A model generated the notes under the pieces. The model was not told the origin of the DNA, did no database searches, and worked only from the letters and a program-made list of their open reading frames with translations. From positions 56,253,186 through 56,317,185 of the forward strand of contig OX392529.1 of the NCBI GenBank assembly GCA_947623455.1: a stretch of 64,000 bases of DNA. Direction: 5' to 3'. Of this stretch, positions 12,401 to 21,439 are shown piece after piece; positions within the stretch are counted from its first letter, which is position 1; the number at the start of each line of letters is the position of its first letter. A program made the translations under genes and the position numbers. The stretch is from Mimachlamys varia. Its lineage: Eukaryota; Mollusca; Bivalvia; Pectinida; Pectinidae.

Positions 12401-15367
12401 GGAGTCGGATATAAATCTAACACTAATGGATTCCGCTCCATCTCCAACTGAAACATCAACAACATTATAAATCAGGGGTATCAACTACAAACCATGATAT
12501 CAATTAGTTATCTACCTCCACTTAAACAGTTTGCTGCTATGAGACCAAATGCGATGATGCTAAATGAACTAAACCGGTGAAAACAACATGTCCAAAACGT
12601 CAGTGCAATTTCCATCTCTGGTATCTAGGGGTTATGCTTTCTGTATCCCTTGAATATGTCATGGCGAAATTGAAGGCCCTGTGTGTACCACCTTGCTGAT
12701 AGGGCAAGACCTTTGATGTACATCTTAAGAATATTGAGGTCAGATAACGGTAAAAACTAACAAGCTTTGAAGTCGGTTGTCGCTCCTTAGAAATCTTCAA
12801 AAGACAAGCATCAGCCTAGTGATTGGTCAGATTGTTTTACCGGAGATCACTCAAATTGCTTTCGTCATGCCTTCAGTTTTGACATGACATATCACATGAG
12901 TATAGAGAGCGTAGGTGAGCGTTATGCCTGGATATCGAGGATGATCAATTTCCAGCAGGAACGGAATGGGTAAACACTAAACATAGTACCTGCCAAATCT
13001 CACTAATCTAGTCAGTCAGTTCTGGTCAAGCTGTCCCACTCTTTTGTTTCTGGTCAGTATTCTATGGGTCAAATGGCCTTTTTCGAACGACATTGTCCGA
13101 CATTGTATTTTGTTACAAGCCTGTCAATTGTTTAGTCAAAGGATACATCTTGTTCCTATATCATGGCTCTCAATGTTTCATACATGTACATTTATTTTAT
13201 TTTCAAGACTATTTTGTTCAATACAGTATAATCTTCAATACATACCAACAAAGTTTATGCATATTAATTACCATATTATATACAAAAACAAGGTCATTGT
13301 CTAATAATTTAACATTTTCAGTACTGAAATACATACCACTACAAAGTGTATGTATTCTTATATTCACAGCTTGACCTGCACTCTACATAACAACCTGTAC
13401 GATGGTAGTATTGTATATAAATGTAGGTTATGACATTGAGTATGCTACAAGGGCAGCTCGAGTAACCATCAAAGCCAAAAGGAGACAGGACTTAGCCATG
13501 TTCATTTGCAGATAATAGTTGAGGAGCTCCATTTTGTTACGTCTCGAAGGCGTTTGATTACCTGCTGTCGACCTGTCTTCCAGATTGTTAAATCTCTTCA
13601 TAGCCACAGAATATGCAAGATGTTTAAAAATATTGATCCGTCGATATACTCGATAAGATAATTGGAAAGCAAAAAGGTGCATTAATGTAAGCGATCCTAT
13701 GATATTTGAACTTAAATCGACGAAATCAAATGACTCGAATTGTATCAGGGGAGTTTTGATCAGCAGATTCACTCTTACCTTGCACGAGTCCGTTTCCGTT
13801 GGGTAATACTCCACCACAAAATGTCTGTGTGACATTTCCGCCTCTGATTATTTCCAAACGGTCACAGGAACAGTGAGCGCATTGCTCGATCTCAAAGTAC
13901 GAGAATTGTAAGGAAATGGACACAACGTCTCCGTGACTCTGGCTGACATTCCAGATAGAGTAGGTTTTCGTGACGTTTGGAGGGTACAGGTTCGGATAGT
14001 TCGGTGACATGATGATACCGTTCCCATACACAGTCACTGGAACCTATTTCAACGAATAAGCAATGGTAGAGAGTCAAAAATGGAGGCTCCAAAAAAACCG
14101 GGGGAGGATCGGGTGAGTGTGTGTGGGGGGGGGGGGGGGGGGGGGAGGGGGGGGGGCAGGGTTTTTATTTTTCTATTCTCTCTACGACATGATGATACCG
14201 TTCCCATACACAGTCACTGGAACCTATTTCAACGAATAAGCAATGGCAGAGCGTCAAAAATGGAGGCTCCAAAAAAACCGGGGGAGGATCGGGTGAGTGT
14301 GTGTGGGGGGGGGGGGGGGGGGGGGGAGGGGGGGGGCAGGGTTTTTATTTTTCTATTCTCTCTACGACATGATGATACCGTTCCCATACACAGTCACTGG
14401 AACCTGTTTCAACGAATAAGCAACGGTAGAGCGTCAAAAATGGAGGCTCCAGAAAAAAACCGGGGGTGGATCGGTTGGATGTGGGTGTGGGGGTGGGGTG
14501 GATGTCAGGGTGTTTATTTTTATTTTCTCTCTACGACATGATTATACCATTCCCATGCATGGTCACCGGAACCTGTTTCAACGAATAAGCAATGCTATAG
14601 CGTCAAAGAGGAGGCTCCAGAAACACCAAGGGTGGATGGGTATTGGGTGGGAGTTGGGCATGGGTGTCAGTGATCTGGGATATTGTTGTTTTTTTGTTGT
14701 TTGCTTGTTGTTTATTTGTTGTTGTTGTTGTTGTTTATTTTAACAATTTGAGTCATTTAGGGCCAAGCAACATTGTGAAACAACTAGACGTTTACACAAA
14801 ACATTACATTAAAACCAGACAAAAACACGTCGAAATCTCAAGCGTTAAAATGTGGAAAAAGAAATCAAAATACATTAATAGAAAACAAAATATTTATGAA
14901 AAAGTCATATCCTATCATAGACTTTAAATAAAATTAATCAAAGATTGATTGTACAGGAACTGTGTCAAATTAACGTTTCGAAGATGGTACAATATAGAAT
15001 ATGGGGTTAGTCACATAATATACGTAAACACTGTCTGTGTATTAATGTGTAATCATGAAATGGCTTAAGTTCAATTTTAACATTGAATAATTTAATCTTG
15101 TTTGAAACAAGCTTTTTCATTGGTTTAAAAAATTATGTTATCAGCCCATAACGTAAAAATTGACGTCGCCGTTTATAACGGCGGGTTATAACACAAAAAA
15201 AACCCGGAGTGTACTCTCATCATAAACCGCTTCGCGGTTTATTTAGAGTACACTCCGGTTTTTTGTGTTATACCCCCATAACATAAAAAAATAAATTCAA
15301 GTTAATCCTTAAATGACATTACATAACTTACCATAAGACACAAAGAAGTGAAAATTAAAAGATCCAT
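3208..15367 (-). CDS. Secreted CUB / antistasin-like multidomain protein, ten exons
   Basis: Ten minus-strand exons join in consistent phase to give about 484 residues. Order: hydrophobic signal peptide (from residue 1), CUB 1 (about 15-133), Thr-rich linker, antistasin-like Cys module (Cys150, 155, 158, 173, 177, 179), CUB 2 (about 199-342), second antistasin-like module (Cys348, 355, 360, 371, 374, 376; ends GCRMCDC), Thr/Pro linker, and an unrecognised C-terminal region (about 398-484). CUB domains are extracellular beta-sandwiches that bind proteins or glycans. Antistasin modules are known from leech protease inhibitors. A secreted or matrix-associated binding or inhibitor role is inferred. 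No protease domain or transmembrane segment was seen. Introns carry tandem arrays at the acceptors of exons 2 and 6. The last exon is the least certain: it could splice on at 3234 instead of stopping at 3208. Confidence 0.78.
3471..6637 (-). other. Intron 9 of the CUB/antistasin gene
   Basis: About 3.2 kb of AT-rich sequence. A less AT-rich patch near 4,730-5,040 was read on both strands without finding a plausible exon. Poly-T/CT runs occur at 6,338-6,375. No repeat family was recognised. Confidence 0.4.
6638..6673 (-). CDS. CUB/antistasin gene exon 9: 36-nt Thr/Pro linker
   Basis: A micro-exon between TTGTTTTAG and a T|GTAAGT donor; phase 1 in and out. It encodes TTTTPAPTTPM, a probable O-glycosylated spacer that continues the Thr-rich end of exon 8. 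Confidence 0.65.
6860..6925 (-). mobile_element. Fragment of the Penelope-like element 3' region
   Basis: On the minus strand this matches the block GTCGATGAAGCAGAAGAC plus TCTTCCGGAACAC that lies downstream of the reverse transcriptase remnant at 54,830-54,870. It is an intronic, truncated copy. Confidence 0.5.
7252..7430 (+). repeat. Dispersed repeat family R1, copy 3
   Basis: This intronic copy runs from TTGCACCTTTTAAATTTAG through the CAGCTGTTTCGTCCT block to AGAAGCAGAAGGGTCAGGAG. It lies between exons 8 and 9 of the CUB/antistasin gene. Confidence 0.7.
7494..7724 (-). CDS. CUB/antistasin gene exon 8: end of CUB 2 and antistasin-like module 2
   Basis: 231 nt; acceptor TTTCAG, donor CACAG|GTAAGA; phase 1 in and out. 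It encodes RYLEFTFESDGFLVLTGYVI (CUB end), then CQGADQICDGLQCPLGHRYD and GCRMCDC, a good antistasin-like pattern, and a Thr-rich tail. Confidence 0.82.
7805..7990. repeat. Foldback family F, copy 1
   Basis: The family is marked by a CTCGATATCC(A/T)G start, CACCTACGCTCT, and an inner CAGTTTTGCCA segment followed by TGTAGAGAGCG. Other copies are at 11,050, 12,595, 38,950, 59,360 and 63,395. The two ends are inverted copies of each other. It is intronic here. Confidence 0.6.
8271..8443 (-). CDS. CUB/antistasin gene exon 7: middle of CUB 2
   Basis: 173 nt; acceptor TATTAG, donor CAAT|GTTTGT chosen because it alone keeps phase with exon 8. It encodes FLHFDVDHC, KTCRCDHLTFHNV and TRLCDGD, matching the F-x-(V/I)-x-x-C and C-D-x-L pattern of CUB domains. 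Confidence 0.75.
8444..9004 (-). other. Intron 6 of the CUB/antistasin gene
   Basis: 561 nt of AT-rich sequence between the two halves of CUB 2. Nothing else was recognised. Confidence 0.5.
9005..9164 (-). CDS. CUB/antistasin gene exon 6: first part of CUB 2
   Basis: 160 nt; acceptor GATTGTAG, donor AC|GTACAT (weak); phase 1 in, phase 2 out. It encodes YPRENNETYSNQGYIRTPSM, a diverged CUB opening with one NET glycosylation sequon. The acceptor sits at the end of a 39-bp minisatellite whose units repeat the acceptor. Confidence 0.75.
9165..9815 (-). repeat. 39-bp minisatellite abutting the exon 6 acceptor
   Basis: About 17 units can be counted by the ACTTAAT landmark at 9180, 9219, 9257, 9296, 9335, 9374, 9413, 9452, 9491, 9532, 9568, 9607, 9646, 9685, 9724, 9770 and 9809. 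Thirteen of sixteen spacings are 39 bp, equal to 13 codons; the rest are 36, 38, 41 or 46 (with one 39 after the 46). On the minus strand each unit ends in an acceptor-like GATTGTAG|AC. The unit reads LCDIKCNLIVDSS in the frame of exon 6. Indels interrupt the frame further out. Confidence 0.9.
9816..11363 (-). other. Rest of intron 5 of the CUB/antistasin gene
   Basis: AT-rich with a (TA)n run near 10,999-11,021 and a foldback family F copy at 11,050-11,150 (AGAGCGAACGTGAGAG and GGATATCGAGGATGA). The stretch 10,500-10,640 is less AT-rich but has no exon that I could support. Confidence 0.45.
11050..11150. repeat. Foldback family F, copy 2
   Basis: CCCTCGATATCAAGGAG at one end and CCTGGATATCGAGGATGA at the other enclose AGAGCGAACGTGAGAG. 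This is a short internally deleted family member. Confidence 0.6.
11364..11455 (-). CDS. CUB/antistasin gene exon 5: end of antistasin-like module 1
   Basis: 92 nt between TGTGTAG and CGGG|GTAAGA; phase 2 in, phase 1 out. It encodes YYNDRCPAFCVCQASS followed by a Pro/Val linker. With exon 4 this gives six cysteines spaced C-x4-C-x2-C-x14-C-x3-C-x-C, close to an antistasin domain but with one residue extra in the final CxxCxC segment. Confidence 0.72.
11864..11957 (-). CDS. CUB/antistasin gene exon 4: Thr-rich linker and start of antistasin-like module 1
   Basis: 94 nt between acceptor ATAAG and donor CAT|GTAAGT; phase 1 in, phase 2 out. It encodes a Thr-rich run and then KQPCLPVVCPTCHPGEMSTY. 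Another AG sits three bases inside the exon, but only the outer one keeps the frame open from exon 3. Confidence 0.72.
11958..12215 (-). repeat. Tandem repeat of about 110 bp next to the exon 4 acceptor
   Basis: About two and a half diverged units share TTGAATTTAGTTGTCTC, ATCAATAGCAATGTGGGTTA and AAACATATACA. The array starts within a few bases of the exon 4 acceptor at 11958-11959, but the acceptor itself is not clearly copied. Confidence 0.7.
12343..12447 (-). CDS. CUB/antistasin gene exon 3: end of CUB 1
   Basis: 105 nt between a TTTCAG acceptor and a GAG|GTAAGT donor; phase 1 in and out. It encodes SISVRFISDSNAIVKTGFFV, the typical closing segment of a CUB domain (V-x-F-x-S-D-x5-GF). It was too short and lacks a Met, so it does not show as a long open frame. 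Confidence 0.82.
12595..12950. repeat. Foldback family F, near full-length copy 3
   Basis: The two ends are inverted relatives: TGGTATCTAGGGGTTATGC with TTGAATATGTCATGGCGAAA, and TGACATGACATATCAC with GAGAGCGTAGGTGAGCG and GGATATCGAGGATG. The length is about 355 bp, in intron 2 of the CUB/antistasin gene. Confidence 0.65.
12951..13778 (-). other. Rest of intron 2 of the CUB/antistasin gene
   Basis: No exon could be supported. Two overlapping open frames exist (up to 135 codons, running into the CUB exon in another frame), but they show no domain pattern and lack compatible splice sites. Confidence 0.45.
13779..14043 (-). CDS. CUB/antistasin gene exon 2: first part of CUB 1
   Basis: 265 nt with acceptor AAATAG and donor CAAG|GTAAGA; phase 0 in, phase 1 out. 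It encodes GIIMSPNYPNLYPPNVTKTY, then the paired Cys segment IEQCAHCSCDRLEII and TQTFCGG. These are the strand and Cys landmarks of CUB domains. The first 37 nt and the acceptor are tandemly duplicated upstream (14186-14640). Confidence 0.85.
14006..14645 (-). repeat. 180-bp tandem duplication that includes the exon 2 acceptor
   Basis: The landmark GACATGATGATACCGTTCCC occurs at 14006 (inside exon 2), 14186 and 14366, and in diverged form at 14535, so the spacings are 180, 180 and 169. Each unit carries the first 38 nt of exon 2, the acceptor and intronic sequence with a poly-G tract (14125-14157, 14305-14337). The copied exon pieces run into TAG within about 13 codons. Confidence 0.9.
14646..15331 (-). 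other. Rest of intron 1 of the CUB/antistasin gene
   Basis: It begins with TTGTTGTTG-type low-complexity sequence and includes the foldback element at 15,095-15,290. No exon is supported. Confidence 0.5.
15095..15290. repeat. Foldback element, family G copy 1
   Basis: It contains TGACGTCGCCGTTTATAACG and the inverted pair ATAACACAAAAAAAACCCGG and AGAGTACACTCCGGTTTTTT, which flank a smaller AAACCGC/GCGGTTT hairpin. A related copy in the same orientation lies at 38,060-38,345. Confidence 0.75.
15332..15367 (-). CDS. CUB/antistasin gene exon 1: start codon and signal peptide
   Basis: ATG at 15365-15367 begins MDLLIFTSLCLM and is followed at once by a GTAAGT donor. It ends in phase 0, matching exon 2, so the signal peptide runs into VPVTVYG. 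A second ATG lies nine codons upstream in frame (15392-15394). The shorter start is preferred because it places the hydrophobic run directly at the N terminus. Confidence 0.7.
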
Positions 15368-15394
15368 ATTAATGTTCCTAGCTGGTACGTCCAT

Positions 15395-16030
15395 GTACTC
15401 TAAATTTATGTCTTCCCTATCTAAGGTCGTACTGTTATGATAGGTATACTATATATAACGTGGTCTCTGTTAGGTACCCGCAGTTTGAGTTGCCAGGAGT
15501 ATAAGGTATACAGATCTACCGAAGGTTTCTATGTCGGTATTCAAATACATGTAACCATATAACGAACCCTCGCACACTAGCATTCGGAGAAGAATATGTA
15601 ACTCTATCTAAAATCGACATACAAAAATGAACCTGAAGTCATTTCCTTGTGAATTCTATGTTAATTTTGCCTCTTTTTTTTTTAATCAATCAAAGCATTG
15701 TTTTTCATATATATTTACATGATTATTTTTACTTTCGTATTTTGATATAATTCTTAATTTATTATTTACAGTTACTGCTGCTACCATCCCTATGCAAAAT
15801 GTTTAGTATACTACAATGTAAATTGAAGTTTTTTTTTTTTTGTATTGTTTGTTTTCAATACCAGAGCTGTATAAGAAATCTTTTGTGTGGAAGAAAACAA
15901 AGAAAAAAATGTTGTTGTTGTTTTCGAAGAGTGTAAAAACATGTTTGAAAAAGTATCACATAGTTAAGTAGGTCATGTTACATCTAGTTTTAGTCGTGTC
16001 AACAATCATTTCCTTCTTGTGCCGAAGTAC
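15395..16030. other. Region upstream of the CUB/antistasin gene
   Basis: This holds any promoter of the minus-strand gene. ATATATAA-like sequence lies near 15,450, but no convincing core promoter can be assigned. There is no exon on either strand. Confidence 0.35.
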
Positions 16031-16034
16031 ATTG

Positions 16035-16935
16035 TAGAGGTTAGTTGTGAGTATCAAAGGGTGTCCCTAAAGGATAGTTCATTTACATGTGTCATAGAGT
16101 GTCCTTAGCGAAAATGTTAGTTGTAGGTATTATATAGTGTCCCTGGTGAAAATGTTAGTTGTAGGTATGGTAGAGTGTCCCTGATGGAAATGTTAGTTGT
16201 AGGTATGGTAGGGTGTCCCTGATGGAAATGTTAGTTGTAGGTATGGTAGGGTGTCCCTGATGAAAATGTTAGTTGTAGGTATGGTAGGGTGTCCCTGATG
16301 AAAATGTTAGTTGTAGGTATTATAGAGTGTCCCTGATGGAAATGTTAGTTGTAGGTATCAGAGAATGTCCCTAATGAAAATGTTAGTTGTAGGTATCATA
16401 GAATGTCCGTAATGAAAATGTTAGTTGTATGTCCCTAATGAAAATGTTAATTGTATGTATGGTAAGTTGTCCTTAATGAAAATGTTAGCTGTAGGTATTA
16501 TATAGTGTCCCTAATGAAAATGTTAGTTGTAGGTATTTTAGAGTGTCCCTGATGAAAATGTTAGTTGTAGGTATGGTAGAGTGTCCCTAATGAAAATGTT
16601 AGTTGTAGGTATTTTCGAGTGTCCCTGATGAAAATGTTAGTTGTATGTATGGTAAGGTGTCCCTAATGAAAATTTTAGTTGTAGGTATTATAAAGTGTCC
16701 CTAATAAGAATGTTAGTTGTAGGCGTATTGTCGGGTGTCCCTAATGAAGAGTTTATTTATATGCACAGTGTGTCATAGGGTTTTCTTAAAAGAAAATGTT
16801 AGTTATAGGTATTTCGGGTATCCCTCATGTAGAGGTTAGTTGTAAGTATAATAGGGTTTCCCTATCGGAGGAGTAACTTGTATGTATGGACGGCTGTCCC
16901 TAATAAAGAGGTTAGTTGTATGTATTGTCGGATGT
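16035..16935 (+). repeat. 38-bp satellite array, forward block
   Basis: About 23 units of GTTAGTTGTAGGTATGGTAG plus GGTGTCCCTGATGAAAAT (38 bp), with substitutions and indels, more diverged at the edges. It is followed directly by the same family in inverted orientation. No open frame of note. Confidence 0.92.
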
Positions 16936-17590
16936 TTTACCTACAACTACGGATTTTATTGCTATCTAAGTCCGTGCTACAACTAATCTCTCGACTAGGG
17001 ACACCCAGCGATACCTACAACTAACCTCTCCATTAGTGACACCTTATACGATACCTACAACTAACCTCTCCATTAGGGACACCCTGCGATACCTACAACT
17101 AACATCTCCATTAGGGACACCCTGCGATACCTACAACTAACCTCTCCATTAGTGACACCCTGCGATACCTACAACTAACCTCTACATTAGGGACACCCTG
17201 CGATACCTACAACTAACATCTCCATTAGGGACACCCTGCGATACCTACAACTAACATCTCCATTAGGGACACACTACGATACCTACAACTAACCTCTCCA
17301 TTAGGGACGCCTTACGATACCTACAACTAACCTCTCCATTAGGGACGCCTTACGATACCTACAACTAACCTCACCATTAGGGACACACTACGATACCTAC
17401 AACTAACCTCTCCATTAGGGACACACTACGATACCTACAACTAACCTCTCCATTAGGGACGCCTTACGATACCCATTTGGGTTATTACTCTCCCCCTCAA
17501 TAAGGGTCGCCCTTTTATACCCACTACGATATCCACAACTGTAACTTCTCCATTAGGGACACCCTATTACCTGTATACCGACAAGTAACA
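16936..17590 (-). repeat. 38-bp satellite array, inverted block
   Basis: About 16 units of CCTACAACTAACCTCTCCAT plus TAGGGACACCCTGCGATA. Its reverse complement is the unit of the preceding block, so the two arrays meet head to head near 16,935 and form a large imperfect palindrome. Confidence 0.92.
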
Positions 17591-18317
17591 TTTTCTAGGA
17601 ACAACATATGATCCCTACTTATCTCTTCATTCATATACTAAAACTAACACATTGGCTTGCCATGAGTCTGTATCTTTATAATATCAAGGGGAATGCAAGA
17701 GTTTCACTTCCGTCACTTGTAGTAAATTATCGCACAAGGGGAGATAACCGACAGACCGTTGATCAGAGCAGTAATTACAGGGATTAGTAGCGGTACTCGG
17801 GAGGGATTAACTGTAATGGTCTACCTGACACAGAATCAAACAAATCAAGAGTTACCTACCGTTTCATTCACTTTGGAATACGCCAAAATGTATCATATTT
17901 TAAAACCTCATTAAAATGTAATTCTTAAGAACTCTCTGAAATATCTCCATTCAAATTGATTTATTTCAAGAAGAATGCTGTCGTATGATATTTTATGTTA
18001 TAAATTCCGCACACCTGTACTGATCGATTTTATTTCCTATAAAAGATGTACGTTTTCCGCTTAAGATAATGTTTTGATTTCAAACACGAACGTGTCCAAC
18101 AGGGCGCTGAGGTGTAATCAAAGCTCCCTAAACCCTAATTGGCCTTTTTACAGCTTAGTTTTTTTTGTCGAGAAACGACTGTAGATTGTCACGTGTACCA
18201 ACACTACACTTTCATCTACACGTTGGATTTCGTGGTCGTCTCTATCGTTCAAAATCCACGTATACTAAACCCTAACATTGGTGTCACGTGGTTTACGCGT
18301 GGATCCCCGACGATGGG
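17591..18317. other. Non-coding stretch between satellite blocks
   Basis: No gene or repeat family was recognised. An open frame at 18,139-18,351 has no domain pattern and runs into the next satellite block. Confidence 0.4.
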
Positions 18318-18475
18318 TCATCTCTTAGGGTCTTCCCAATGGAGAGGTTAGTTGTAGATATCGTAGGTTGTCCATAATGTAGAGGGTGATTGTAGATATC
18401 GTAGGATGTCCATAATGTAGAGGGTGATTGTAGTTATCGTAGGATGTCCCTAATGTAGAGGTTAATTGTAGATTC
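18318..18475 (+). repeat. Outlying block of the 38-bp satellite
   Basis: About four units (GGAGAGGTTAGTTGTAGATA, TCGTAGGTTGTCCATAATG and variants) in forward orientation, about 740 bp beyond the inverted block. Confidence 0.8.
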
Positions 18476-20060
18476 GCTTGCTATAATGGAAAGTCGTATA
18501 AAAGTGTGCCCCTAATGGAGAAGCAACCTGTATGCATGGACGGGAGTTGGTTAAATGTATTTTTCATAATTTTAAATATTAAACAACATCGCACTTCCTT
18601 TTTTGATGGTACCGAAAATGTGACCGTTTCGACCTCTGATTTATTGATACATATATAGCAATATGTCAAGGTAATAAACTTTTAACTGCAGTCTCTTTCT
18701 TTACGATTTTGCTCAAACATAGAACAATTTATGTATGTGCAATATGGCACGGAAAGCTTCCAGAATATTGGTATTTGTGGCTTTGATGTAGAAGACAAGC
18801 TACAGGGTATGTCCTCGTTACAGCTTAGATTTGTTCAATAAGTGGCTTTCATAATAATGCTGAAAAATTTTGTTGAAGACAAGTTTCATTGTCACATATT
18901 TGCAGACGATTTTCTGATGAGAATTTTATCAAGACGAACTTATTTTCATTTATTAATATCATCCACATGCACATACACTAATCAAATATCACGACGCAAA
19001 CGTTCATTATATACAGGAACATCTGTTTGTAATACTCCAAAGAGGCGTCTCGTACTCAACATGGACCTGCGAATTTATTACAGCTAGTTTTAGACCTAAA
19101 CTAGGTAAATGTTATTATTTCGATAGAATGCTCCACTCAATGGTCATTTAGGCTAGCCTTTATGACAATTAGGGAGACATTTTTATCTCAAATTTACATA
19201 AACCTCACAAAAGTTTGAAATTACTATAAACACCTTAGTTTAGGTCCAAAACTAACTGTAACAAATTCTTATGTCTCCCTGTCTGTCTCCACAGAGACGG
19301 AGACATATAAATCAATATAAATTATACGAAGTCAAATTCTGGCTTGTCATTAAGATTCGTTTAAAATTAGCTGCGTGGTTTATAGGTTCTGATCGTTTTT
19401 AATGGATTTTTGTTTTATCTGTAATGATTGGACCGCAGATAAAAACGATCGCGCGGTGTATGTTGAATTAAATTATTGCGCTTATATCAAGGGAGATAAA
19501 TCTTACCAATTTAATCTATTTTTCGAAAGTCTTGGGTAAAAGATATTGAAGTGTACCTGTACTATATGTGTAGTGGAAGTCAGATATGGTTTTAACCAGA
19601 TACTTGGAGTACATCTACTTTAATCGAATGTTGAAAATGGTTATTATTATATATAACAAAATAGAAGATTTCTATTTGAATTAAAAAAAACTTAGTTACT
19701 GTCCATGTGAAATTTAGATAGCCAACAAAGCTCTCAATGCATGGCGGTACATGCATGTATTCCAGTATTTCTAGACAGGAATGGTCTATCCGTGATCTCA
19801 ATCGATAAAACGTTGCAAGCTGAGGTCAAAATGATTTTTTATTTATTCTTAATTTGACCATAAAGTCACCGTTTGTGTACGTACACATTATATATTGTGA
19901 TTAAGAACCAATACATACTGAATACATAACAAAAGCTGTTAAAAAAAAGTTTTAAAAACAGAAAAATGGCTTTCAAAATGAGTGCAAGGGGGCTTAAATT
20001 TTTATGTAAAATAATATTAAATGATGTTGTTTTTTTGTATTTTTTTGGTATTTTTCATCA
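18476..20060. other. Non-coding stretch
   Basis: AT-rich; apart from the element at 19,065-19,280 nothing was recognised. Confidence 0.4.
19065..19280. repeat. Foldback family H, copy 1
   Basis: Ends resemble GAATTTATTACAGCTAGTTT / TAGACCTAAACTAGG and, inverted, CCTTAGTTTAGGTCCAAAAC / TGTAACAAATTCTTATGTC. Related elements are at 27,418 and 31,181. This copy is diverged. Confidence 0.65.
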
Positions 20061-20149
20061 CATCACATGAATATAATAATCGTTATTATCATCATCATAA
20101 TCATCACATCATCGCATCATCATCATAACTCAACAAATGCATTCAAATC

Positions 20150-20221
<72 letters not shown>

Positions 20222-20340
20222 CGTCGTCAAAACAACAAACATCATCATATTGTCTTCATCCATATATATTAATATCCATCATCAACATCATTCATAAATA
20301 AGCACCCATCATCATCATAATCATATAAAAAAAGTTATCA
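20060..20340. repeat. Trinucleotide microsatellite (CAT/ATC)n to (CGT)n
   Basis: A long ATC/CAT run from about 20,070 turns into a (GTC)n run at about 20,184-20,225, then returns to interrupted CAT repeats. The frame shows poly-Ile, poly-His or poly-Val depending on phase, which is a composition artefact and not a gene. Confidence 0.9.
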
Positions 20341-20572
20341 TTATCTTTTGACAGTCATCATCAAACAGTCGTAGCATTCATAGATAGAGATATCGATTTG
20401 CCAAAGAAAACAAAAGCATATACATATGTATTTATATAGGAATATATGTATGCCATTGATGAAACCATCAATTAATTATGATAAACGTTAACTGTGTGTG
20501 GTAATTAACAATTCAAGTCGATTCGTTACAGTTCTTGGGAAAGGAATGAAGACTGCAATGCATTTTATTTAA

Positions 20573-20958
20573 AGGCCCAATATACGTAACTTCAGGGAAA
20601 TTTTCGTGATTCTGAAAAATTATGAAAAAAATTCCAGTTGATAACCATGCAAAAATAAGCCTAAAACGAAGTATATATGAGCGGTAACTAACAAGGAACT
20701 CCTGACAGAAAAATTCAAAGAACTGAAAATAATACAGGTGGGGCCAACTTCAACAACAAACCGAAGGTAGAAGCACGGTTCGAAATGGACGCGTGTTTAC
20801 AAATAGCGTGTTTCAACTGCTGCTGTACCGGTAACCGCGAAAGAATTCATCTCGAATATTGCTGATATCAGTCAATCTTATAAAAATCTATATATATAAT
20901 AAGTTATTAGGTTTGATTTTCGCTTCAAGTTTTGCCGAAAGTTACGTATATTGGGCCT
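20573..20958. mobile_element. MITE with TTAA target duplication, copy 1
   Basis: Terminal inverted repeats AGGCCCAATATACGTAACTT and its complement at the right end are flanked on both sides by TTAA (20569-20572 and 20959-20962). TTAA duplication is typical of piggyBac-type elements. About 386 bp, no transposase. A second copy is at 56,210-56,596. Confidence 0.85.
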
Positions 20959-21387
20959 TTAACATGTATGTGTAACCAGGCTAGTTATTCTTAAATCTTT
21001 AAATTCTTAAAACAGACTTTGTTATATTACGGACTTAGATCTAATTAAAATTAACCGGTCCGTGGTTTTATCGAGAGACGTATAAAGCCACGTCTCTGTT
21101 ATATCATAAAATATCACAACCAAACTATTTATGTTTTTTTTTATATAAATATATTATATATAAATATTAACCCACAAGGTTGTCATCTAGGGTATATTGT
21201 CAGTCGACCTAAACAGGTCTATATTATGCATTCAGATCCGGAATAGCCGTACGCGTCTTCGGCTCTATTTTTATGTACACAACACAAACTGATGACGTTT
21301 TACGCCTATCAACAGCCTGTGGACGGAAGAACAAGTTACAACGCGCCAAGGGGACTACCGAGAAAGAAATATACAGCTGTTGCTGAA

Positions 21388-21439
21388 ATGTCGCAGCAAG
21401 GTGCTGCTCTGCAGAGCTATAACAATGAGCTAGTGAAAT
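21388..21439 (+). CDS. SSNA1: SSNA1 exon 1 (coding part)
   Basis: ATG at 21388 opens [17 protein letters not shown] and the exon ends AAAT|GTAAGT in phase 1. Upstream sequence is presumably 5' UTR. Confidence 0.96.

Noticed and set aside
13428..13835. 135-codon minus-strand frame ending in a hydrophobic segment
   Set aside because: It overlaps the CUB exon in the wrong frame and continues into the intron. No acceptor, donor or family pattern supports it.
14080..14541. 153-codon plus-strand frame with Gly runs and internal repeats
   Set aside because: It is the antisense of the 180-bp tandem duplication with poly-G tracts.
20067..20297. Open frame rich in Ile, His and Val
   Set aside because: It is a trinucleotide microsatellite, so the residues only reflect the phase.
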